DNA of 64,000 bases from Streptomonospora mangrovi (GTDB taxonomy: Bacteria; Actinomycetota; Actinomycetes; Streptosporangiales; Streptosporangiaceae): assembly GCF_027604915.1 (NCBI RefSeq), contig NZ_JAJAQC010000007.1, positions 156,667-220,666 of the forward strand, written 5' to 3'. Numbering within the stretch: the stretch's first letter is position 1; the number at the start of each line of letters is the position of its first letter. Positions 8,124 through 16,127 of the stretch are shown here, one piece after another. The position numbers were made by a program, and so were the translations under genes. The notes beneath the pieces are model-generated. The model saw only the letters and a program-made list of their open reading frames with translations. It was not told the origin of the DNA and ran no database searches.

Positions 8124-8603
8124 ATGGACAGCCGCGAGCATCTGACCGTCTGGCTGAACGACGCCTACGCCATGGAGAAGGCGCTGGAGGAGACCCTGGA
8201 GCGGCACGCCAAGGACGCCGAGGGCGACTCCGACGTGCACGCCCGCATCCTGCGCCACATCGACGAGACCCGCGAGCAGGCGCAGATCGTGCGGGAGTGC
8301 GTGGAGTCGCTGGGCGGCAGCGTCTCGGGCGCCAAGTCGACGGTGGGCAACCTGTTCGGCTCGGTCCAGGGCATGGCCAACAAGCCGCTCAAGGACACCC
8401 TGGTCAAGAACGCCCTGGCCGACTACGCGGCCGAGCACTTCGAGATCGCGTGCTACCGCGCGCTGATCGAGGCCGCGCACAGCCTCGGCGAGGACGGCAT
8501 CGCCGCGCGCCTCACCCCCATCCTCCGCCAGGAGGAGGACATGGCGCGGTTCCTGGAGGAGCGCCTGCCGATGACGGTGCGCGCCGCCCTCGACAAGGGC
8601 TGA
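8124..8603 (+). CDS. Ferritin-like DUF892 (YciE/YciF-type) stress protein
   Basis: The 159-residue protein is all-helical. It matches the DUF892 family: an N-terminal LTVWLNDAYAMEKALEETL helix, a central HIDETREQAQIVRECVESLGG stretch and a C-terminal EHFEIACYRALIEAA helix. Conserved Glu and His residues in the helices (AMEKALEE, HIDETREQ, EHFEI) fit a diiron four-helix bundle. Members are induced by general and osmotic stress; their chemistry is not well defined. ATG 8124 follows GAGGGAG. The gene is monocistronic, between a divergent lipase and hairpins at 8605-8676. Confidence 0.85.
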   Translation: MDSREHLTVWLNDAYAMEKALEETLERHAKDAEGDSDVHARILRHIDETREQAQIVRECVESLGGSVSGAKSTVGNLFGSVQGMANKPLKDTLVKNALADYAAEHFEIACYRALIEAAHSLGEDGIAARLTPILRQEEDMARFLEERLPMTVRAALDKG

Positions 8604-8646
8604 GGGCCTGACCCCTCCGCCAGGGGCCCTTCACCGGATAGCGTCC

Positions 8647-8676
8647 CCGGCCCCGCACCGCCCGGTGCGGGGCCGG
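8647..8676 (+). terminator. Strong hairpin after the DUF892 gene
   Basis: A 14-bp perfect stem (8647-8660 with 8663-8676) has a 2-base apex. A smaller hairpin precedes it at about 8605-8632. There is no T-run, so it may stop transcription or only stabilise the 3' end. Confidence 0.5.
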
Positions 8677-8680
8677 ACGC

Positions 8681-8730
8681 GTTCGTACGGGCTCGTACGG
8701 GCTCGGGCGGGTTCCGTCGGTTTCCGTCGG
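8681..8730. repeat. 10-bp periodic repeat upstream of the pseudokinase gene
   Basis: Five to six imperfect 10-bp units follow each other without gaps: GTTCGTACGG, GCTCGTACGG, GCTCGGGCGG, GTTCCGTCGG and TTTCCGTCGG, with CGTTCGGGTG fading out. The period equals one turn of DNA. They lie 75-125 bp before the ATG at 8805. Confidence 0.6.
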
Positions 8731-8804
8731 CGTTCGGGTGTCCCCGCGGGCGCGATTTTGCGATGATGCGGAGCGAGGAGTGCGCACCGGAGCGGAGGGA
8801 TGCC

Positions 8805-10514
8805 ATGGCGGAGCCCCAGCGGCCCGGCGCCCCGCACCGGATCGGTCCCTACAGAGTGCTGCACCGGCTGGGCCGCAGCGCGGTCGGACGGACCTACCTC
8901 GCCGCGGCGCCCGACGGGCGGCGCGTGGCCGTCACCCTGCTGGACGCCCTGGCGGCGGCCGAACCCGGCCTCCGGCGCGGCCTGGTCCGAGAGATCGCGG
9001 CGCTGCGCCGGATCGGCGGCGCCCGCACCGTCCCCGTGCTCGCCGCCGACACCGAGGCCGACCCGCCGTGGGTGGCCACCCCGTTCGTCGCCGGGATGCC
9101 GCTGGACCGGGCGGTGTACCGGCACGGCCCGCTGCCCGCCGCCACCGTGGCCGTCCTGGGAGCCGGCGCGGCCGAGGGGCTCGCGCAGGAGCACGCGGCG
9201 GGCCTGCTGCGCGGCCGACTGGTCCCCGCCGACGTCCTGCTGGCCGCCGACGGCCCGCTGCTGGTCTCCCCCGCGCTGGTGCGCGCGGCCGCCGGCGACT
9301 CCTCCTCTTCCGTGGCCGGCCTGGGCCTGGGCGCCCTGGGCTTCCTGCCACCCGAGACGCTGGCGGGCGCGCCGGCCGGTACCGCCGCCGACGTGTTCGC
9401 GCTGGCCTGCGTGCTGGTCTACGCCGCCACGGGCCGCTCCCCGTTCGCCGCGGAGACGGACGCGGCCGCGGCCTACCGCGTCCTCCACGCGGCCCCCGAC
9501 CTCGCGGACGTGCCCGCCGCATTGGCGGAACCGCTCGCCGCGTGCCTGGCCAAGGACCCCGCCGGGCGGCCCACGGCCGAGCACCTGGCCGAGGCGCTGC
9601 GGGCGGCCGAGGCGCCCGCACCCGGCCAGGGCTGGCTGCCCGAGCCCATCGCGCGGATCATCGCCGCCGGGTACCCGGCGGTCGACACCGTGGCCAACAG
9701 CGGGACCACGGACGCTCCGCCCAAGTCCCGGCCCGCCACCGTGGTGCCGCTGCCCGACTCCCCCTTCGGCCCGGCGGTCCCGGCCATGCCGGTAACCCCG
9801 GTGGCACCGCCCGCGCCGAGGAGCACCGCGCCCCCTGCCCCACCCCCGCCCGACCGCGAGGCGCCCGTCCGGGTCGCCCGGCCGATGCGGCGGCGGCTCA
9901 CCGCCCGGGGCGCGCTCAGCGCGTGGGACCTGTCAGGCGCCACGGCCCTGGACACCCGGCTGGCTCCGGCGCCGCGCCGCCACGCGCCGCCGCCCCGCCT
10001 GGCGGCGCGCCCGGCGCCGCGCACCGGCACGCGGTCCCCGGAGTACGCGGAGGCCGCGGACCTGGCGGACGCCGATCCGGCCGACACCGCCGACTTCGCG
10101 GACGAGGACGACGTCGTGCTCCCCTCGGGGTGGGGACCGTCCCCCGCCACCGACCCCCGCGCGGGCGGCGAGACCGCGCCCCCGCCCTGGGCGGAGCCGG
10201 TCGTGCCCGCGCCTCCTCCCGTGCCGGCTTCCTCCCGGACCGGCGCGCGCCTGCTGCCCGCCCTGCTCGCCGGAAGCGGCCTGGTCATCGCGGTCGTGCT
10301 GGTCGGCACGGTCTCCTCGGCGCAGTCCTCGGCCCTGCTGTGGGTCCTGGGCGCGCTGGTGGCGGCGGGCGTCGCGGTACCGGCCACCGCGCTCGGCTTC
10401 CACGCGTTCCGCCGCCCTCACGTCGCCTGGCGGGCGAACCGGCGCCGCCTCGGCGGCTCGCACGAGGACGACACACCCCCCAACGGCTCCACGGATCCGG
10501 AGAGTTCGGAGTGA
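8805..10514 (+). CDS. Membrane-anchored pseudokinase (Hanks-type kinase fold without catalytic residues)
   Basis: The 569-residue protein begins like an actinobacterial Ser/Thr kinase (RIGPYRVLHRLG) but lacks the catalytic residues. The ATP-binding Lys is Thr44 (VAVTLL). The HRDLKPGN loop is RGRLVPAD (136-143) and the DFG triad is SPA (155-157). The glycine loop is degraded to GRSAVG. Fold-determining parts such as LPPETL, ADVFALACVLVYAATGRSPF and CLAKDPAGRPT are kept. A Pro/Ala-rich linker (about 290-480) leads to two membrane helices near 490-545. ATG 8805 has GGAGGG upstream. It overlaps the next gene by four bases. The kinase at 19110 aligns with it position by position, so it is probably a signalling scaffold derived from that family. 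Confidence 0.85.
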   Translation: MAEPQRPGAPHRIGPYRVLHRLGRSAVGRTYLAAAPDGRRVAVTLLDALAAAEPGLRRGLVREIAALRRIGGARTVPVLAADTEADPPWVATPFVAGMPLDRAVYRHGPLPAATVAVLGAGAAEGLAQEHAAGLLRGRLVPADVLLAADGPLLVSPALVRAAAGDSSSSVAGLGLGALGFLPPETLAGAPAGTAADVFALACVLVYAATGRSPFAAETDAAAAYRVLHAAPDLADVPAALAEPLAACLAKDPAGRPTAEHLAEALRAAEAPAPGQGWLPEPIARIIAAGYPAVDTVANSGTTDAPPKSRPATVVPLPDSPFGPAVPAMPVTPVAPPAPRSTAPPAPPPPDREAPVRVARPMRRRLTARGALSAWDLSGATALDTRLAPAPRRHAPPPRLAARPAPRTGTRSPEYAEAADLADADPADTADFADEDDVVLPSGWGPSPATDPRAGGETAPPPWAEPVVPAPPPVPASSRTGARLLPALLAGSGLVIAVVLVGTVSSAQSSALLWVLGALVAAGVAVPATALGFHAFRRPHVAWRANRRRLGGSHEDDTPPNGSTDPESSE

Positions 10515-10846
10515 CCGAGAAGACGGACGGCCCGGGCGGCCTGGTCGAACTGGAGCGGCTGCGCTTCGACCACCAGGTCGCGATGGACATGCGGGAGCAG
10601 GACCGCGCCGACCGCGAGCTGGAGCTGCGCGCGCGGATCGCCGGGCGCGGCCAGGTCTTCGGCCTGGTGTCGCTGTTCGCCATCCTCGGCACGGCGATCA
10701 CCCTGGGCCTGCTCGGCCAGGAGTGGGCGGCGGCCGGGGTCGGCCTGCCGGGGGTGGCGATGATCGTGGGGGTGTTCGTCAGCGGCCGGCTGCGCTCGCC
10801 CGAGCCGCTGCCCGGCGCGGACCCGGCGGGCACGCAGGCGCCCTGA
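10511..10846 (+). CDS. Small membrane protein, DUF2335-like
   Basis: The 111-residue protein has a charged, probably coiled-coil N-terminus (LERLRFDHQVAMDMREQDRA, about 12-45). Two membrane helices follow (FGLVSLFAILGTAITLGLLG and a Gly/Val-rich one ending in FVSGR). This layout resembles DUF2335 membrane proteins, whose role is unknown. GTG 10511 overlaps the pseudokinase stop in GTGA, so the two are translationally coupled and may form one membrane complex. Confidence 0.65.
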   Translation: MTEKTDGPGGLVELERLRFDHQVAMDMREQDRADRELELRARIAGRGQVFGLVSLFAILGTAITLGLLGQEWAAAGVGLPGVAMIVGVFVSGRLRSPEPLPGADPAGTQAP

Positions 10847-10876
10847 GGGGAGGGGCGCCCGCGTGCCCTGGCGCGC

Positions 10877-10952
10877 GGTGCCGGAGCCCGGTGCCGGAAT
10901 CCGTTGCGGAGCCCGGCTCCGGGGTCCGATGCCGGGTCGGGTTCCGGGACCC
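10877..10952. repeat. 12-13-bp imperfect tandem repeat between convergent genes
   Basis: Six units of 12-13 bp related to GGTGCCGGAGCCC follow each other in the gap between the DUF2335-like gene and the aztD-like gene. Several units can pair with each other, so the tract may also serve as a terminator. Confidence 0.5.
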
Positions 10953-10968
10953 GGCGGCGGCGCGCCGG

Positions 10969-12171
10969 TCAGGCGGCCGGCAGGCCGGTCAGCTCGTTGG
11001 ACGCCTCCGGCAACTCGGCCTCCGTGGTCACCTCGCCGGTGGCGATGTCCACGGCGTAGACCTTCTTCTCACCGGGCTCGGTCACATAGGCGGTGTCCCC
11101 GCGCACATACAGCGTGGGGCGGGGGTCCTGCCACTCCAGGGGCTCGCTCCACTCGCCCACCACCGGGTGGGAGGCGGTGACCTCGCCGGCGGCCATGTCG
11201 ATCACGTGCAGCGCGCCGTCGGTGCCCAGCACCAGCCCCTCGCCCTCGGGGCCGCGCCCCAGCGAGCGGAAGCTGTAGCTGGTGCCCAGGTCGACCAGCT
11301 CCAGCTCGCCGCTCTCGGTGTCGATCACCGAGACCCGCTCGGGCCGCTCCAGCTCGGCGTCGGGGTCGGTCTTGTAGTCGCCCAGGACGTAGGGCGACTC
11401 CTCGTGGCCGGCCTGGTTGCCGATGCGGCCGTAGTCGTCGGGGCTGTCGACCTTGGTGATCTCACCGCCGGAGTAGACGAGCACGCCGTCCTCGCAGCCG
11501 ATCACCACGGCCTCGTCCCGCGCGGTGGCCTCGCCGTGCACGCCGGGGCACTCCTCGTTGCGGGTGACCTCCTCGCGGTCGGCGTCGAGGACCTGGATGC
11601 CGGGGCGCTCCTCCTCGTCGCCGAGGGTCACGACCATCTCGCCGTTCTCCAGCACCAGCGCGACACCGTGGTGGGGGTGCTCGGTGGTGTGCTTCTCGGC
11701 CTCGGGCAGGCCCTCGCCCAGGTCGGCCGGGTCGAAGACGGTGGCCTCGCCCGCGCCGTCGGAGAACAGCACGGTCTGCCCGGCGTGGTGCACGACGTGG
11801 CCGGGCTCGGGGGCGGGGAACTTGTCGTCGGTCAGCCGCGCGCCGGCGGCGTCCAGGACGCGGAACCCCGAGGAGGTCGACACGAGCACGTGCCGGTCGT
11901 CGCCGGCCGGGTTGACCCGGTTGAAGCCCTCCAGCGGGATGTCCTCGACGACCTCCAGGGTCTTTCCGTCGAGGACGTAGAGGCCGCCGTCGTAGGTGGC
12001 CACGAGCGCGTCGGCGGCCTCGGCGGCCGGCCGCTCGGACTCCTCGGGCGCGGCGCCGGTGCCCGCGCCGCCGGATCCGCAGGCCGCGGTGGCGCTCAGG
12101 CCGAGCACGGCCAGGGCGGACAGCGCCGCCCGGCCGCGCCGCCGGGAGAGGGGGCGGGGGTGGTGGGGCAT
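10969..12171 (-). CDS. aztD: AztD-like zinc metallochaperone lipoprotein, copy 2
   Basis: The 400-residue exported lipoprotein has a signal peptide ending in the lipobox SATAAC (Cys31). A beta-propeller of repeats like LYVLDGKTLEVVED and VYAVDIATGEVT follows. A His cluster KHTTEHPHHG (about 160-170) and a cysteine pair (EECPG and VIGCEDG) are the likely zinc-binding or structural sites. AztD proteins hand zinc to the ABC-transporter binding protein AztC outside the membrane. ATG 12171 follows GGAAG. It is the last gene of the aztB-aztD-aztC-aztD series, 91 bp behind aztC and after a hairpin, so it may be expressed at a lower level. The copy at 13201 is only distantly similar. Confidence 0.78.
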   Translation of the reverse strand: MPHHPRPLSRRRGRAALSALAVLGLSATAACGSGGAGTGAAPEESERPAAEAADALVATYDGGLYVLDGKTLEVVEDIPLEGFNRVNPAGDDRHVLVSTSSGFRVLDAAGARLTDDKFPAPEPGHVVHHAGQTVLFSDGAGEATVFDPADLGEGLPEAEKHTTEHPHHGVALVLENGEMVVTLGDEEERPGIQVLDADREEVTRNEECPGVHGEATARDEAVVIGCEDGVLVYSGGEITKVDSPDDYGRIGNQAGHEESPYVLGDYKTDPDAELERPERVSVIDTESGELELVDLGTSYSFRSLGRGPEGEGLVLGTDGALHVIDMAAGEVTASHPVVGEWSEPLEWQDPRPTLYVRGDTAYVTEPGEKKVYAVDIATGEVTTEAELPEASNELTGLPAA

Positions 12172-12250
12172 GGTTCACTTCCGTTTCTCGTGATGCGGGT
12201 GGGGGACCCGAGCGGGCCGCCCCGGAGTGCGGGGGGTGGGGTGGCGCCGG

Positions 12251-12277
12251 GGCCTCACCGGCTCAGCCGGTGAGGCC
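12251..12277 (-). terminator. Hairpin overlapping the aztC stop codon
   Basis: A perfect 11-bp stem (12251-12261 with 12267-12277) has a CTCAG loop that contains the aztC stop region. There is no T-run on the transcribed side, so it may attenuate rather than end transcription into the second aztD-like gene. Confidence 0.5.
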
Positions 12278-13207
12278 GTCGGCGATGGCGTCGGTGTTGT
12301 GGCGGGTCATCTCGGCGTAGGTGGCGGCGCCGCCGTCGGGTCCGGTCAGCGACTCCGAGAACAGCGGGACGACCTCGATGTCCACGCCGGCCTCCTCGGC
12401 CATGACCCGGGCCAGGCGGTCGGGCTGGGAGGAGTCGGCGAACACGGCGGGCACCCCGGCCTCCTCCACCGCGGTGGCCAGGGAGTCCAGGTCGGCGCTG
12501 CTGGGCGAGGCCAGGGTGGTGCCGCTGGGGATGACCGCGCCCACGACCTCGAAGTCGTAGCGCTGGGCGAGGTAGCCGAACACGTGGTGGTTGGTGACGA
12601 GCCGGCGCCGGTCCTCGGGGATGGCGCCGAACCGCTCCCGGGCGTGGGCGTGCAGTTCCTCGACCTGTTCGCGGTAGTCGCGGGCGTTGGCGCGGATGCG
12701 GTCGGCGTCCACGCCATCGACCTGCTCGACCACGGCGTCGGCGATGAGGTCGACCGCCTCGCCGGCGCGCACGGGGTCGGTCCAGAAGTGCGGGTCGGGC
12801 TGCCCGGCGGTCTCGCCCTCGGTGTAGCTGATGGGGTCGACGCCGTCGCCGACCGCCAGGGCGGGGGTGCCGGCCGCCTCGGCGGCCTCGACGTTGCGCA
12901 GCACGCCCTCCTCCAGGCCCAGGCCGTTGTAGACGACCAGGGCGGCGTCCTCCAGTTCGGCGGCCTGGCGGGCGGAGATCGCGAAGGAGTGGGGGTCGGC
13001 GTTGGGCCGCATCAGCACGGTGACGTCGGCCTGGTCGCCGACGACGTTGCGGGTGAGGTCGCCCAGGATGTTGGTGGTGACCACGATCCCGGAGCGCTCG
13101 CCGCCGGCGGCGCCGCAGCCGGTGAGCGCGACGGCGGCGGCCAGGGCGAGCAGGGCCGCGGCGGCGCGGCGGGGGGCGGGCCGGCGGCCCGGCCGCGGGG
13201 TCACCAT
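12263..13207 (-). CDS. aztC: Zinc ABC transporter substrate-binding lipoprotein (AztC/ZnuA type)
   Basis: The 314-residue lipoprotein has a twin-basic start, a hydrophobic stretch and the lipobox LTGC. It belongs to the cluster A-I metal-binding proteins. The zinc ligands are visible: His in NADPHSFAISARQ, DPHFWTDP and NHHVFGYLAQRYDF, and an Asp in FADSSQPDRLARVMAEEAG. There is no long His-rich loop, which fits AztC-type proteins that receive zinc from AztD. ATG 13207 overlaps the stop of the upstream aztD-like gene (ATGGTGA), giving translational coupling. The operon order aztB-aztD-aztC-aztD and the Zur-like box upstream of aztB identify the metal as zinc with fair confidence. Confidence 0.85.
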   Translation of the reverse strand: MVTPRPGRRPAPRRAAAALLALAAAVALTGCGAAGGERSGIVVTTNILGDLTRNVVGDQADVTVLMRPNADPHSFAISARQAAELEDAALVVYNGLGLEEGVLRNVEAAEAAGTPALAVGDGVDPISYTEGETAGQPDPHFWTDPVRAGEAVDLIADAVVEQVDGVDADRIRANARDYREQVEELHAHARERFGAIPEDRRRLVTNHHVFGYLAQRYDFEVVGAVIPSGTTLASPSSADLDSLATAVEEAGVPAVFADSSQPDRLARVMAEEAGVDIEVVPLFSESLTGPDGGAATYAEMTRHNTDAIADGLTG

Positions 13208-14373
13208 CCCGTCTCCACCATGAGGTCGGGGCTGAAGCCCAGGTCGAAGGTGCGGGCCAGGCGCAGGTCGTCGTTGTAGTCGATCTCGTAGACCGCGTCG
13301 GCGGCGGGGTCGTTGACGTAGGCGCGGTTGGTGTCGATGCGGACGCTGACACCCTCGGGCACGTCGTCCATCAGCTCGGTGGCGGCGGTCTCCTCGCCGG
13401 TGGCGGGGTCGTAGGCGCGCAGGGTGCCGTCCTCGCCCAGCACCAGCACCGGGAGGTCCTCGCCGGCCGCGCTGACGGCGGCGGCGGGGCCGGTGTCGAG
13501 GCGGGTCCAGCTCCGCTCGCCGACGTCGAGCACCCACACGCCGTCGCCGCTCGCGCCCGCCAGGACGGCGGCGCCGGGGCGGTGGTGGAAGGCGGTCAGC
13601 GGGTCGGCGGCGCCGTCGGGGTAGGGGACGGTGTCGGCGGTCCAGGTGCCGTCGTCCTCGGTGAGGACCAGGGCGCCGTCGGCGCAGCCCAGGACGGCGC
13701 CGCGCCGGGTCAGGGCCTGGCCTGCGGGGTCGGGGCAGCGCTCCTCGACGGCGGTGCCGGCGGGTTCGCCGTCGCGGTCGAGGACCTCGACGGTTCCGTC
13801 GGCGCCGACCACCACCACGTGCCCGCCGTAGGGCAGGGCGGCGGCGGCCTCGCGCTCGACGGCCCGGGGGACCTCGCCCTCCTCCAGGGCGGGGCGGTCC
13901 AGGATCGCCACGCCGGCCGCGGAGGTCAGCGCGGCGGCCTTGGTGTCGGCGGCGGCCTGGAGGCCGCCTTCGGCCGCGATCTCGCCGACCATCGCGGGTT
14001 CGGCGCGGTAGTAGTGCACGTGGTCGCCGTGGTCGACGGTCCAGGTGCCGCTGTCCAGGACGGCGGCGGTGCGGCCGGTGCCGAAGTAGGCGAACCGGCC
14101 GTCGGCGGCGGCCTCCTCGGCGCCCGGCGCCGAGCCGACCTCGGTCACCTCCTCGGTGGCGGGGTCGAGCATGTGCACGGCGCCGGTGCCGGTGTCGGCC
14201 ATCACCAGGCGCCACTGCGCCTCGGCGGTCTCCTCGGCGCCCTCGACGTAGCCGTGGGGGGTGGGGGTCTCCTCCGGCGCCGCGGTGTCCTCGGCGGCGG
14301 CGCCGCAGCCGGTGGCGAGCAGCCCTCCGGCGGCGCAGGCCAGGACGGCTCTGGTTGTGCTGCCCAGCTTCAT
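13201..14373 (-). CDS. aztD: AztD-like zinc metallochaperone lipoprotein, copy 1
   Basis: The 390-residue lipoprotein has the lipobox LATGC at about residue 23 and a beta-propeller of short repeats (AVHMLDPATEEVTEVG, VWVLDVGERSWTRLD, LRAYDPATGEE). A His-rich site DHGDHVHYY (about 115-123) and a Cys pair (EERCPD and VLGCADG) parallel those of the second copy. ATG 14373 has only a distant GGAG. It is followed by aztC with a 7-bp overlap, whereas copy 2 lies behind aztC. Having two diverged AztD-like proteins around one AztC is unusual; they may have different partners or affinities. Confidence 0.77.
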   Translation of the reverse strand: MKLGSTTRAVLACAAGGLLATGCGAAAEDTAAPEETPTPHGYVEGAEETAEAQWRLVMADTGTGAVHMLDPATEEVTEVGSAPGAEEAAADGRFAYFGTGRTAAVLDSGTWTVDHGDHVHYYRAEPAMVGEIAAEGGLQAAADTKAAALTSAAGVAILDRPALEEGEVPRAVEREAAAALPYGGHVVVVGADGTVEVLDRDGEPAGTAVEERCPDPAGQALTRRGAVLGCADGALVLTEDDGTWTADTVPYPDGAADPLTAFHHRPGAAVLAGASGDGVWVLDVGERSWTRLDTGPAAAVSAAGEDLPVLVLGEDGTLRAYDPATGEETAATELMDDVPEGVSVRIDTNRAYVNDPAADAVYEIDYNDDLRLARTFDLGFSPDLMVETGW

Positions 14374-14399
14374 GGTGGGGACTCGTGCTCCTTGTCGCG

Positions 14400-14497
14400 G
14401 GTGCGGGGACGGGGTGCGGGGGGTGCGGTGGGGGGCGGGTCCTAGGGGGCGGGGCGGGGGCGGTCGGGAGGGGGTGGCGGGGAGGGGGCGCGGGGTG
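14400..14497. other. G-tract spacer between aztB and the first aztD-like gene
   Basis: This spacer is almost pure G with single C/T interruptions on the plus strand and holds many runs of three to six Gs. It could form a G-quadruplex on the strand that is the template for the azt operon. No gene or operator is visible in it. Confidence 0.4.
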
Positions 14498-15343
14498 TCA
14501 GGAGGCGGCGGCCGCCGCGCGGGCGGGCCGGTGGTCGCGCACGCGGGCGGCCAGCGCGGAGCAGAAGAACAGTCCGACCGCGACGGCGGCGATGGTGGCC
14601 CCGGCGGCGGTGTCCAGGTGCCAGGAGACGACCAGGCCGGCGGCGGTGGAGGCGGCGCCCAGCAGGGCGGCGCCGATCATGATCGCCGGGATGCGCCGCG
14701 CCCACAGGGCCATGGCGGCGGGGGGCGCGATGAGCAGGCCGAAGACCAGCAGGGTGCCCACCACGTGGAAGGACGCGACGATCGCCAGGGTGACCAGGCC
14801 GACCATGGCGGTGTGGGCCAGGCGGGGGCGCAGTCCCAGGGTCTGGGCCTTGCGGGGGTCGAAGGCCAGCGCCACGAACGCGCGGTGGCCCAGCAGGGAG
14901 ACCACGGCGGCGGCGGCCGCGGCGGCGCCCAGCACGGCGAGGTCGGCGGGCCGCACGGCCAGGACGTCGCCGAACAGGAACCCGGTGAGGTCGACCGCGA
15001 AGGACTGGGAGCGGGAGACGATGATCACGCCCAGCGCGAGCATGCCCACGAACAGCAGGCCGATGGCGGTGTCCGCGGAGAGCCGCGACCACCGGGTCAC
15101 CGCGCTGACCCCCAGCGCCATGGCCACCGCGCTCAGCGCGGCGCCCAGGAAGAGGTTGCCGCCCAGCAGGGAGGCCAGGGCCACGCCGGGCAGCATGCCG
15201 TGGGACATCGCGTCGCCGAGGAACGCCATGCCGCGCAGCACCACCCAGGTGCCGGCCAGGGCACAGGTGCCCGCGACGAGGAGTCCACCCCACAGTGCCC
15301 GCGCGACGAAGGACGCCTCGAACGGGTCGGTCAGCCATTCCAT
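14498..15343 (-). CDS. aztB: Zinc ABC transporter permease (AztB/ZnuB type)
   Basis: The 281-residue membrane protein belongs to the ABC-3 permease family for Zn/Mn. It has about eight hydrophobic helices, the loop VLRGMAFLGDAMSHGMLPGVALA (37-59) that contacts the ATPase, and the conserved STLLVFGLLIAPPA-type segment (here GTLLVFGLLIAPPAA). ATG 15343 (MEWLTDPF) is typical for this family; longer frames would enter the Zur box. It is divergent from aztA across a 49-bp gap holding the Zur-like operator, so permease and ATPase are made from opposite strands but regulated together. Confidence 0.87.
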   Translation of the reverse strand: MEWLTDPFEASFVARALWGGLLVAGTCALAGTWVVLRGMAFLGDAMSHGMLPGVALASLLGGNLFLGAALSAVAMALGVSAVTRWSRLSADTAIGLLFVGMLALGVIIVSRSQSFAVDLTGFLFGDVLAVRPADLAVLGAAAAAAAVVSLLGHRAFVALAFDPRKAQTLGLRPRLAHTAMVGLVTLAIVASFHVVGTLLVFGLLIAPPAAMALWARRIPAIMIGAALLGAASTAAGLVVSWHLDTAAGATIAAVAVGLFFCSALAARVRDHRPARAAAAAS

Positions 15344-15359
15344 ACGGACGACTGTACGA

Positions 15360-15380
15360 TGGAAACGATAATCGTTGTCA
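15360..15380. promoter_or_regulatory. Zur box controlling aztA and the aztB operon
   Basis: The 21-bp palindrome has half-sites TGGAAACGAT and ATCGTTGTCA around a central A. It fits the actinobacterial Zur consensus (TGAAAATGATTTTCA-like core). It lies in the only gap between the divergent aztA and aztB starts, so zinc-loaded Zur should repress both. Confidence 0.82.
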
Positions 15381-15392
15381 ATTGGGGGTGCC

Positions 15393-16073
15393 GTGGAAAA
15401 GCCCACATCAACCGCCGTCGACCTGCGCGGAGTCAGCGCCGCCTACGGGTCGGTCCCCGTGCTGCACGAGGTCCGCGCCGCCATCCCCGCCGGCCGGGTG
15501 ACCGCGCTCGTGGGGCCCAACGGCTCGGGCAAGTCCACCCTGCTGGGCGTGGTGGCCGGGGTGCACACCCCCTCCTCGGGCACCGTGGAGCGCTTCCACA
15601 CCGGGCGGCCCGCGCTGGTGGTCCAGCACAGCGCCGTGCCCGACACCCTGCCGGTCACCGTGGCCGACACCGTGGCCATGGGCCGGTGGGCGCATCGGGG
15701 GCCGTGGCGGCGCCTCACCGCCGAGGACCGCGCGATCGTCGCGGAGTGCATGGCGCGCCTGGGCATAGCCGACCTCGCCCGCCGCCGCCTGGGCTCGCTG
15801 TCGGGCGGCCAGCGCCAGCGCGCCCTGCTCGCCCAGGGGCTGGCCCAGCGCTCCGACCTGCTGCTGCTGGACGAGCCCTCCACCGGGCTGGACGCCGCCG
15901 CCCAGCAGGCGGTCCTGGACACCGTGGCGGCCCTGCGCGACAAAGGGGTCACCGTCGTCCACGCCACCCACGACCCCGCCGTGGCGCGCGGCGCCGACCA
16001 CGTGCTGCGCCTGGAGCGCGGCCGCCTCACCGCCGACGCGTCCGCCGGCCCCGCCGAGCCCGTGCTGCGCTAG
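15393..16073 (+). CDS. aztA: Zinc ABC transporter ATP-binding protein (AztA/ZnuC type)
   Basis: The 226-residue ATPase has Walker A GPNGSGKST (about 43-51), the signature LSGGQRQRALLAQGLAQ (about 135-151), Walker B LLLLDEPSTGLD and the switch His in VVHATHDP. GTG 15393 follows GGGGGTG; a start within the Zur box at 15375 is less likely. It drives import through AztB with zinc delivered by AztC. It is monocistronic, and a lone hydrolase gene converges on it. Confidence 0.88.
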   Translation: MEKPTSTAVDLRGVSAAYGSVPVLHEVRAAIPAGRVTALVGPNGSGKSTLLGVVAGVHTPSSGTVERFHTGRPALVVQHSAVPDTLPVTVADTVAMGRWAHRGPWRRLTAEDRAIVAECMARLGIADLARRRLGSLSGGQRQRALLAQGLAQRSDLLLLDEPSTGLDAAAQQAVLDTVAALRDKGVTVVHATHDPAVARGADHVLRLERGRLTADASAGPAEPVLR

Positions 16074-16127
16074 CGGTGGCGCGGCGGGCCGGCCTCCTTC
16101 TGCACGCGCGGGCGGCGCCCGGCGGCC

